From an uncultured Lachnospiraceae bacterium (GTDB taxonomy: Bacteria; Bacillota; Clostridia; Lachnospirales; Lachnospiraceae): a stretch of DNA of 53,364 nucleotides. The DNA lies in assembly GCA_947169935.1 (NCBI GenBank), contig CAMVRS010000006.1:1-53364 (forward strand), in the 5' to 3' direction. A program made the position numbers and the translations under genes. Every line of letters starts with the position of its first letter. Position 1 is the stretch's first letter. Below are positions 42,001 to 50,700 of this stretch, piece after piece. The notes under the pieces are model-generated. The model did not search any database. It was not told the origin of the DNA and was given only the letters and a program-made list of their open reading frames with translations.

Positions 42001-42650
42001 TTGGGGACAGACCCTTCGGCTTTGTAATCATTGCTGACAGCGCGTGAAAAGAAGATCATCAGGATGTAGCCGGCAATGGAAGCGTAGTAATAAGGATCCT
42101 GCAGTTCGCTGTCCCAGTCAAAGCAGCTGCTGGTCCAGGAAACATACTGGCTTATTATATATAAAAGAGTGATAAAGTGAATGTGCGGAAAATGCGCGCC
42201 GTCTTTTTTGTTCTTGATATAATACAGGATAACCTGAAGGCAGATGATGGAGATCGCTGTGGTAAAGCCGACCTGCCATATGTTGTTGAACAGACCGCCG
42301 TATTCGATATAGATAAAAAACTGCCATATATTGATGGGAATGGGCAAAAGCATCAGCGGGTTAAAATACCGTTTTGCTCCTGCCGGGCGCAGATTCAGCA
42401 CAGCTATCAGGAGGATAACAAAGGCAACATTCCACCCGAAGTAAGCCATGAGCTCGGAAACGTCGGGGGATTCATGCATTACCAGAATATAAGTTGTCCA
42501 ATAGTAATCACTTAAGATGTCGGCAAGAAAAAAAACTGACATATAAAGCCAGCCGCGTCTTGGTGATTCGATATACCTGAACATACTGAGCAGCAAGCCG
42601 ATAACAGCTGCTGCAAGTGTAAAGACATTAACAAAGGTTTCTACGCTCAT
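39060..42650 (-). CDS. Hybrid sensor histidine kinase (7TM, Cache, HisKA, HATPase, REC, HPt)
   Basis: The 1196-residue protein begins with about seven membrane helices, then further helices and a Cache-type sensor (about 345-600, e.g. GLYAYINGEYMDGLGW...VEERDWYKAAVDG) and a helix. HisKA follows with phospho-acceptor H664 (MSHEIRTP), the HATPase with the VKDTGIGI and GTGLGISIT motifs, a receiver with D963 (LILMDQRMPG) and an HPt with H1119 (CVHSLKST). The full phosphorelay is thus in one polypeptide. It follows the HD-GYP regulator gene in a TAATG overlap, so the two are co-expressed. Confidence 0.9.
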   Translation of the reverse strand: MSVETFVNVFTLAAAVIGLLLSMFRYIESPRRGWLYMSVFFLADILSDYYWTTYILVMHESPDVSELMAYFGWNVAFVILLIAVLNLRPAGAKRYFNPLMLLPIPINIWQFFIYIEYGGLFNNIWQVGFTTAISIICLQVILYYIKNKKDGAHFPHIHFITLLYIISQYVSWTSSCFDWDSELQDPYYYASIAGYILMIFFSRAVSNDYKAEGSVPKEKDASEIKTHIALQVIVSLIVIICSAGGFYIAFWMKRSLPESSDDNVYGIIAVVLFLISIFLSCLILAVIYLIASKYKPDKNDEQKNKYTRRSKFNLIFTILITLVLMVFTVVYNSITLYRASISALYDSGVDRAANTATDLENYLTKAISTLKVTADSVELMVKNREPQEKILSFILDQTTMQKDNLDENFTGLYAYINGEYMDGLGWEPPADYVVEERDWYKAAVDGNGKTILVSPYVDAQTQSVVITITRLLPDGKSAGDYHERNVTSLDVIVNYIQDITEEVSVGGKGYAMIVNEDGFIVAHKDRELYGQNFRDIYGDELFETITTNKNGNFETDVLDETSTLFIDQVMDQWYVVIVVSNSDLFETVYSQLTFNILVSLLIFSLITFFYYMGYMNEQASSRKMEEMSASRQKQEYEAEVLRLEKLSADEANKAKSKFLADMSHEIRTPINAILGMNEMILREADDKNLLEYSKNIDISGKNLLQLINSILDFSKIEDGKMEIVPVDYSVSSLITYLINSIHDRASAKGLEFTVDIDPDIPSELHGDDTRINQVILNLLTNAVKYTQTGSVTLNMKLREKENSRALIYVEVKDTGIGIKESDMDRLFESFERLDEVRNRNIEGTGLGISITTSLLKLMNSELKVSSIYGVGSVFSFELWQDICNSEPLGDYKMPTADDEHFEAYKEAFHAPDARLLIVDDTKMNLTVAVNLLKKTMIQIDTATGGAEAINLAEKNAYDLILMDQRMPGMNGTQALEKIRELENRMNEKTPVICLTADAIRGAREKYISEGFTDYLTKPIDSKSLERALLNYLPKEKIKKAADTPAVKPAAKTAVPENPLIAALKKAGLDTAGGIGFCGNTEDAYLDILAGYASEYDTRSKNIKDFYERKDWADYSICVHSLKSTSKTIGAAELSALAAKLEAAALANDEAVINEGHEDAMKMYSEIVSIIKTNLDISDDDDDDDILEFAPSGEDDN

Positions 42651-43678
42651 TAAGCGGTATCCTTTCTTTCGCTCATGCTGTAATCCTTATCTTCCTCCAT
42701 CATCTCAAGCATGATATCGGCAAATACGGGATCGAACTGGCGGCCTTTGCCATTTACGATCTCTGAACGGACTTCTTCCTGGGGAAGCTTGTCCCTGTAT
42801 ATCCTGTAACTGCTCATGGCATCATAAGCGTCAGCCACGGCGATGATCCTTGCTTCTTCGGGGATATCGTTTCCTGCCAGACCATCGGGATAACCCTTTC
42901 CGTCGTATCTTTCATGATGGGATCTGGCGCCAACTGAAAGAAGGGGCATTGCCTTTATATTTGCAAGAATACCTGCGCCTACGACAGGATGGTTTTTTAT
43001 ATAAGCGAACTCTTCATCGGTGAGTTTTCCCTCTTTGTTCATAACTTGCAGCGGAACGCTGACTTTTCCTACGTCATGCAGAAGAGCCGTCATGTACAGA
43101 TCCGACTGTGCTTTTTCCGAATAGCCGTATCTTGCGGCTATCATCTTGGAGTATTGTGCCACGCGGATGGAATGTCCGTTGGTATAGGTATCCTTTGCAT
43201 CTATGACATCTGCCATGGCCAGTACTACCTGCAAAGAAAGATCGGCCACTTCACGGGTCTTTTCCTCCACCTGTGAGGAGAGATTGCGCTGCAGCCTTAC
43301 CAGATCGATGATGTGCCTTACACGCATGACCAGTACATCGGGAACGAAGGGTTTTTTGATGAAATCCATGGCTCCAAGGGACAGACCCTTTGTTTCTGCA
43401 TCCAGATCCTCATTTGCGGTAAGGAAAATAACGGGGATCTCTTCGATATGCAGATCCTTTTCCAGCAGTCTTATCTGTTTTAATGCCTCAAAACCGTCAC
43501 ATTCAGGCATGATTATGTCCAGCAGGATCAGATCGGGACGGTTTCCCTGGCGCAGGAAATCGAAAAGGACGGGAGCGGCTTTAAACGCGGATACACGCAT
43601 ATTGCTGCGGCTCAGGATCACGCCTGCCGTCTTCAGATTGGTTTTATCATCATCAACAACTACGACCCAGTCAGACAT
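42650..43678 (-). CDS. Response regulator with HD-GYP domain (RpfG-like)
   Basis: The 342-residue protein has a receiver with D54 (ILLDIIMP) and K109 (IKKP), a coiled linker, and an HD-GYP domain: H169 (NGHS), H201-D202 (LLHDVGK), H254-H255-E-R-Y-DGKGYPDGL. HD-GYP proteins hydrolyse cyclic di-GMP (or related cyclic dinucleotides), and the catalytic residues are intact. It is the probable output of the hybrid kinase next to it, linking an extracellular signal to second-messenger turnover. Confidence 0.9.
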   Translation of the reverse strand: MSDWVVVVDDDKTNLKTAGVILSRSNMRVSAFKAAPVLFDFLRQGNRPDLILLDIIMPECDGFEALKQIRLLEKDLHIEEIPVIFLTANEDLDAETKGLSLGAMDFIKKPFVPDVLVMRVRHIIDLVRLQRNLSSQVEEKTREVADLSLQVVLAMADVIDAKDTYTNGHSIRVAQYSKMIAARYGYSEKAQSDLYMTALLHDVGKVSVPLQVMNKEGKLTDEEFAYIKNHPVVGAGILANIKAMPLLSVGARSHHERYDGKGYPDGLAGNDIPEEARIIAVADAYDAMSSYRIYRDKLPQEEVRSEIVNGKGRQFDPVFADIMLEMMEEDKDYSMSERKDTA

Positions 43679-43714
43679 AGTTTTTCTACCTCTTATATGC
43701 GCTCTTTGCTATGA

Positions 43715-43743
43715 ATAATAGCACATTTTAGGGAAATTGACAA
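43715..43743 (-). promoter_or_regulatory. Sigma-A promoter of the HD-GYP/hybrid kinase operon
   Basis: On the minus strand TTGTCA (43743-43738) and TATTAT (43720-43715) are separated by 17 bp. The promoter lies 37 bp before the HD-GYP start. Confidence 0.7.
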
Positions 43744-43792
43744 TTCATGCGCCAAAATACGGGCAATTTGCGGTATAAATACACACAAATCA

Positions 43793-43821
43793 TTGTATGA
43801 TCGGCTATTTTGATATATAAT
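43793..43821 (+). promoter_or_regulatory. Sigma-A promoter of the 43857 gene
   Basis: TTGTAT (43793-43798), 17 bp, then a perfect TATAAT (43816-43821), pointing away from the minus-strand promoter. The two promoters are 50 bp apart and could be co-regulated. Confidence 0.7.
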
Positions 43822-43856
43822 ATAAGGATATTGAATTGTCTTTAACAGGAGGACAG

Positions 43857-44738
43857 ATGAAGTCTTACAATCATTTTACCATTGAACCGGAAGAATATGT
43901 ACAGTATAAGGAAAACTTTATGGATTTTCCTGAACTTCCGGGCAATGACAGCATTATCATGGGTACTTCCGTAAGCGATCCGGATGCCGAGGAAGAGTGG
44001 CTGATGGCGCTGCTGATCGCTGCCGTATCGGTAGCGGATGAGAAGGTGGCCCATGTCACCTATGTCTGGCGCAGAAGGCAGGACAGTGTTGAGGATATCT
44101 TTGCTGAGATGCTGCCGGCTTTTCTGGGAAAACTTAAAAGGAGGGGGATAAAAACCCTTCTTATCCGGACAGTAACTATTGAGGGTAAAGATTATGGAGT
44201 GCTGACGCCAAAGATACTTAAGGCGGCAGGCTTTACCGGGCCGGAAACCTATGGCGTCAGCGGAGGATATTATCTTGCGGATTTCTATGACTCTCTCTTT
44301 ATGCGTACTCAGGCGATAAGAGCTTCGCAGGATGAACATCTGTTAAGTTTTGCTTCATGCACGGAGGAAGAATGCAGGAAGTATCTCAAGGAACTCCGGA
44401 AAGATACGGAGGATGCCGGTTTTTCTTTCATATCACATATGCCTTTCAACTATTTCTACATAAACGATAACAAGCCTTTGGGAGTTATGGCGATAGAGCA
44501 TATAGGGCGCAACAGCTGTATCCTGGATGGTGCTTTTATAAAAGACGGGCTGGGCGGCGCAAAGATATTCCGCGCGCTTCTTGCCGGAGTACTGTCAGGA
44601 GCTTTGGAAGGAGAGGGAATGCAGAGCCGCTTGTATATCCGTTTTGCAGATCCCGGGTATCAGAGGCTTATTGAAGAATGTTTTGATGAATGGAGCTTTA
44701 ACGCAGAGATAGCAGACTATAAATATATCTTCAAATAA
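43857..44738 (+). CDS. Protein of unknown function, possibly GNAT-like
   Basis: ATG 43857 with AGGAGG just upstream is chosen over the TTG at 43836, giving 293 residues. A soluble protein with two alpha/beta parts. The second (FYINDNKPLGVMAIEHIGRNSCILDGAFIKDG...) is reminiscent of an acetyltransferase (GNAT) fold, but I cannot see a clear acetyl-CoA motif. It is the first of three plus-strand genes, with the 2513-residue protein gene 33 bp downstream. Confidence 0.55.
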   Translation: MKSYNHFTIEPEEYVQYKENFMDFPELPGNDSIIMGTSVSDPDAEEEWLMALLIAAVSVADEKVAHVTYVWRRRQDSVEDIFAEMLPAFLGKLKRRGIKTLLIRTVTIEGKDYGVLTPKILKAAGFTGPETYGVSGGYYLADFYDSLFMRTQAIRASQDEHLLSFASCTEEECRKYLKELRKDTEDAGFSFISHMPFNYFYINDNKPLGVMAIEHIGRNSCILDGAFIKDGLGGAKIFRALLAGVLSGALEGEGMQSRLYIRFADPGYQRLIEECFDEWSFNAEIADYKYIFK

Positions 44739-44771
44739 AAACTGCCGTAACGTCAGAGAAGGAGTGAAAGA

Positions 44772-47700
44772 ATGGGTAATGAAAGTCAGGAGTTAAAAAA
44801 ACAGCAGAAAAAACAGGAGCCGGTGTTTACACAGCAGCAGAAGTATGAACAGCGGCAACAGCAGGGGTGGGATGCCGTACAGAACTTTGACAAGACCACA
44901 GGGATCATTGCCACGAAGGAAGGGCTTAAACATAATGATCTGGGGGATATGACCCTTGCCGGTCTCCGTGATGAGCTCTATTTTGATACATATTCAAAAT
45001 CCGAGACTTTTGACGATATGTTCAAAGCAGTCAACAAGCTTCTCAATCTTTCCATCACAAAGGGAAAGATAGTTGACGAAAATGGTCAGGTAACAGAGAT
45101 GACAGCCGATTTCTTTGAGACATATTTTTCTGCGCGCCAGGCTGTTACCCATTATCTGGATACCCATGACGGATTCAAGTTTATGGGCAACTCCAAGAGA
45201 AGATATCAGATCGTAACGCGGGTACAGATGCTCCTTAATGCGCTGGGAGCCCAGATACTTGAGCAAAAGAAACAGCTCCCTGCCGATAAGCAGGAAGAGA
45301 TCGAAGGCGCACAGATGGGCCTGGACAAGGGAGAAATAGAAGCAGCCAAGGATTCCAAGAAGATCAATTCCATGTCAAATGATCTGTATACAATACTTCA
45401 TAATGAAGCAGAAGGACCGCAGCTTGACGAGAAGTCTGCCGAGAAAACGAAGGAAGAATGGCTCAAGGGCGGTTATACGGAAGAACTCAAAAAACTTCTT
45501 TCGGGTAAAAAGGATGTATCAAAAGACGAAAAGAATAAACTGCTGGCAGCTTTGCAGAACAAGCAGACCAAGCTTCTGGCTTTTAAGATGACTATAAGTC
45601 TTCTGGTAGATGCAAATAAAAAAGACCTGGTCAACATGACGCATCTTAAGAATGATCTGACAAAGTATATCTATTCGAACAGTCCCGAGGAATGGATAAG
45701 CCTGTCACCCCGTGAGTATGCGGTGAAGGTTAATGAACTTATCAAAGCTTTCAAGAAGGAAAACAAGAGTGAACTGGATAAATTAAAGAAGCGCAGGACA
45801 GCTCTTGAAAAGGATCCTGTACTGGGCAGCTCTTTAACGGGCGAGAATATCTATGATAACCCCGAGATACAGAAGCTCCTGGCCTTCACAGATGATGAGG
45901 AATTCAAGATAAGGAAGCAGCTGCTGGTTGATAAGGTTAAGGAAAGCGACGCTCCTATCATTGAAATGCTTAAAGAAAGGGGATATTCCTCCATCAACTT
46001 TGAACAGATCAAGGAAAAACTTGATGCGAATCTGGGGGCTCTGCGTCTGTTTGGCACGCCCGGTCAGCAGATGGATCAGGCGAATATATTCTGCGATATG
46101 CTGCGTTATGTAGCACCCGAAGAATACAATCAGGAAAGACAGCTTGATAAGGCTATGAAATCCCTTAAGCTGGAGGGTGAGCGTAAAGAAGGTTTCGTTA
46201 AGTTCGTCCTGGAACAGACCAAGAAGGAAAAGAACGTTGAACGTGATACCGACTGGTGGAAGAAACAGGGAGAAGAGTATTCGAAGAGGGTAAAGAAGAA
46301 TACCAAATCATTCTTAAAGCGTATCGAAAAAGAAGGTTTGATGCTTTCGGAAGACCGCTGGGATCTGCTGGAGAAGATGCATCTTTCCAGCGGCGAATGG
46401 GAGAATGCGGATTTCAAGAATGCTGTAGAACATATAATCCTTGAGAAAAATGTTCAGGGTGAAAAGAGATATTCACGCAGGGAGTATATTGCCAAGCGTG
46501 ATTTTGATGATGCAGAGAAGACGCCCGGAGTGATCAAGCGCAGAAAAAAGGAAGAATTAGCTATTAAGAAACTGGGCGATAAAATGGACTCCAAGTTTTG
46601 GCTGGCGTTATCCGGCGACGGCAGCAATCCTGATGAAATGCATATCAAGATCGATGATATGATCAGAAAAAACACGGCAAAGAGAAAGCTTGCGGAGAAA
46701 GCCGATGCGGAGATGATCCAGCTGCGTACCCGCCATATACAGCGCATGCTCCAGAAGAGCGGTGTTGCGAAGAAGGACTGGGGAAAATATGTCGACAGAT
46801 TCAAATGGATCATGGCTGAGATGCGCGATGTCAATGAAGAGATGAACAGCGACAAGCGTGCGGAAAACATGCGCATCAATCTTGAGAATTTTGGCGTTAA
46901 GACCTGGGAAGAAGCTCTCCTGACTTTAGAGAAAGAGGGCGGCGATCTTACAAAGACTCTGGCGGTAAATAAGATATCAGATGCGCAGAAGCTCTATGAC
47001 AAACGGCTTAAGAAGCTGGAGGAATTTGACAAAGGTAAATATGCGGCTTTTGCAGCACAGATGGCGAAGATACCCGACTGCTATGCTGCAATGATGAGCA
47101 AAGATGAAAAAGTATTTACCGATTACATGAAAAATGAAATGGCCCCCAGACTTAAGAATCTGATCGAGGGTATTGAGAAGGCAAAAAAAGCCGGTAATGC
47201 TCCCGTCATAGATGCTACAGTGAGCCAGTATTGTTTCTCATATCTCAGGAATATCTATGATGGTGATATAAAAGGTGACGCCGGGTATTTCCAGGGAGTG
47301 ATAGAGGATCATACTAAAAAGACTTTTGCCCAATATAACGGAAATATAAATGCTGCAAAGAATGAGATCAAAAAGATCCTTAAGGGTCAGGGATTAAAGG
47401 ATGCCGTGATAAACCAGCATCTGGCTTCATTCCAGTATAATCTTGTATATTCGGTAAACAGCTTTGAAGAATTCAAGGTGTTTACCGATAAGAATAAACT
47501 CATCGCGTGGGCCAAGAAATTATATGATGAGACCAAAAAACAGAATGAAAGCGATAAACGTAAGACGAAGCGGGATCAGGAACGCGATAAACTCATAAAG
47601 CAGATAACCCGTAAGGCTGATATGGACTCGGCTTCCAAAGATGAAGAAAAGGGTCTGCGCGAGGATATCAAAAAACAGAGGGAAAAAGGAAAGGTCGTCA

Positions 47701-50700
47701 GGATGAAGTATCTGGGGATCGATGACGGTTCCCTTAATAAGGTACGCCTGAACGGTTCACTGGTACGCGTAAAACAGAACGGGAGAGAAACGGTAACCCT
47801 TACACATTCTACAGTGAATAAAATGAGGGAATACGTTGACAAGTATGCAGGCACTGTAAAGATCCCCCAGGTACTTAAGGATGCCCTTATAGAAGAGGGA
47901 GCTTCTTCCGACGGAGAAGACAGAGGCCTTGGTATCTATGAAGATGATGAGCTGCTGTACAAACATGCCGCTGCAATGGAGATGATGTATTCCATGCTGC
48001 AGACAGAAGCTTCGGATGACGCCGCCATGTCTGAAGAAGAGGCGCAGATGTATATCGTGAGCCTGTATGGCGATATGTCAAAGAGGTCTTTGTTTGAAGA
48101 TAATAACAAGCTGAATATAGCCGAGCTGAGAAAGGGCGAGAGCTATAAGGTATTCAGGGATAATTATGCAAAGATAAAGGCTCTGGAAGAAACCAAATTT
48201 GATGAATTATACATAAAGGGCGAGCAGAGTGAGATAAGCAGGAATCTGAGAACAATGCTGATCACCGGCGCAGGTTTTCTGGATGAAAATAAAAAAGCCG
48301 TACGCTTCGGCAAGCTTAAGGATGATCAGAAACTGGAGTACCAGAAGAAACTGGGAGATATGATAACTAAGCAGGCCGGCTTCCTTAAGGCTTCTCAGAA
48401 GCTCTCAGAAATGATCAGAGCCCATTTCATGGTATTGAATGAAGAATCTAAAAAATACAAGATGTCCATGGAAACTATGGACAGAAACGTAAACGGTATA
48501 AAGGAATACTTCTTAGAGGATCTGATAAAGGATCTGGAAAAAGGAGCGGATCTTGAATCGGAAAAATGGGCCGATACATGGAACGGAAAGATATTTGATT
48601 TCATCAAGGACGAGAAGAACATGAGAAACCTTGATGGTATTGGCATGACTGTTGACGATAAGGCGCAGAAGGAGCTGGAACAGCAGAGGAGTGATACCAA
48701 ATTAGGTGAGAAAGACCTGGAAGATGTTATCAAGTCTTCTGTCATATTCTTCAAAGGTAAGGAAAACAAATACGAGAAGCTTGATAATAACCAGAAGAAG
48801 CTTTTTGCCATCGCCCTTATGATGATGGATAAAGGGGCGATCGGCATAGGAACCATGGGTACGTCAGCACTTTTATCCGGTAAGAGTGTCAAGAAAGAAA
48901 CAGCTGATGAGATAGCCCGCCAGATAGATACATATGTGAAGGGCGGTAAACTTGATGTTAAGGTAGATTACAAGGAAGCATTTTTCAAACTGGTAAATTA
49001 CGGTGACGCCGGGATCCTGGGCCTTACTGACAGCTATGTAATGTCTGATACTGCCTATGAGAAGGCAATGCTTTTTGTTAAAGCCATCACCACAAAGAAA
49101 GAGGCTTATGGTGAAAAAGATGTGAAGCGTATAAGCGATGGTTATTCATCGATATACGCCGCATATGCAAACCATGATAAAAAACAGCAGCATGAGGTTG
49201 ATAAGCTGCGTGGCGTATCTCTTACAATACAGGATGTAAGGGACAAGCTGCTGCAGTATGCCGAGAACGATAAGATATCCGGTAAGAGGATAGGCATAAA
49301 AGCAGCGATAGTGGGAGTCGGCGCAGCTACCATGGCGACAGGAATGGCACTCAAGTCGGCTGCTGATTCGGAAGCCGCAGCGGAAGCGAAGAAGACAGGG
49401 AAAACCGTAAGGGTAGACTCACAGAAAAAGGGCGTAAATGCTGCCATTATGGTAGCCGGTGCACCCGCACTGATAGCCGGCAATCTCGATGAGGATATCA
49501 CCGTTAAGTATAATCTGGCAAATGTGCAGAAGCGTTTAAAGGCGCTGGATGATACCCAGCTGAAGATGTTCCTGCGTCTGCTACAGGAGCGTTCCGTTGT
49601 GGATATTACCACGGGCGAGGGAAAAGACAAGAAGGTTCGCGCTGACCAGGCAAAGAGCAATGCACTTAAAGAGGCTCTTAGCGGCAGTCAGATGAACGAG
49701 GTGCTCGAAGGCTTTGATGAAAGCGACAGCTGTCTTCAGGCGTTGGTAAGCGCTTTGAGTTTCCAGTTAAAAGATAATGTCAATTTTAAGGGCAAGCCCC
49801 TTACCAAGGGATATTTTGAGAGTGAATCATTTAAACGTGAAACCCTGGTGGACTGGAAGCTCATAATAAATGCACTGGATATGCTGGACGAGATAGAGGC
49901 GAAACGTAACGAGATCGAAGCTTTAAAGAATGCTTATAAGTTCATAGATATGAGCGGTAATAAGAAAGCCATAGAAATGCATAAAGAACTTGAGCATGAT
50001 TTCAAGGATAAGAAGGACAAATTTACCGATTTTCATTTTGACAGGCTGATCAGTTCCAAGGTGGATTCGGAAGGAAACGAAACCATAAAGAATGCATATG
50101 CAGGCTTTATGAAGCTGGATGAAAGAGAGAAAAATCTGTTCTATAAAGTACTGGCAAGACGTGATCTTCTGGATATATCCAAAAAGAATTATGTTACGAA
50201 TTTCTTTGGACTGGATGAGCGCGGCTATCTGAATGAAGCTGACCGTTTTAAGCTTATCGATCAGTATATCATAAGCAGTCTGAATGATAATATAGGATTA
50301 CAGGCGGACGGTGAAGCAAGATATCTGGCCATGGAAAATCTGCTGAGTACGCAGGTAAGCGACAGGGTAGATTTTAAGAAAGAGAAGGATCTGGAATCTA
50401 TCTTCTCGCATGAAAGAGGATTTCTTTTCTCGAGAGGAACGGCTATAGACTGGAAACTTTTCCAGAGAGCGCTGAATTTTGTTACACGCGCAACCAGGGA
50501 GCTGGAGAAGACCGAAGGTAATGCCATGATCTATCGTGGCGCCGGTGATCTTTCCGAACAGGGTGCGATGAAGATGGATTACAGTTTCTTAAGAAAGAAT
50601 TTCCATCGTACCGGAAACCGCTGGACACGTTATATCGGAAGGAAGCTTGCTAAAGAAGTTAAAGATGACCTGGGTATTGATAAATATCTGGATACGATAG

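Noticed and set aside
41082..42515. Plus-strand reading frames inside the hybrid kinase gene
   Set aside because: They are shadows of a gene with clear domains on the minus strand and lack ribosome sites.
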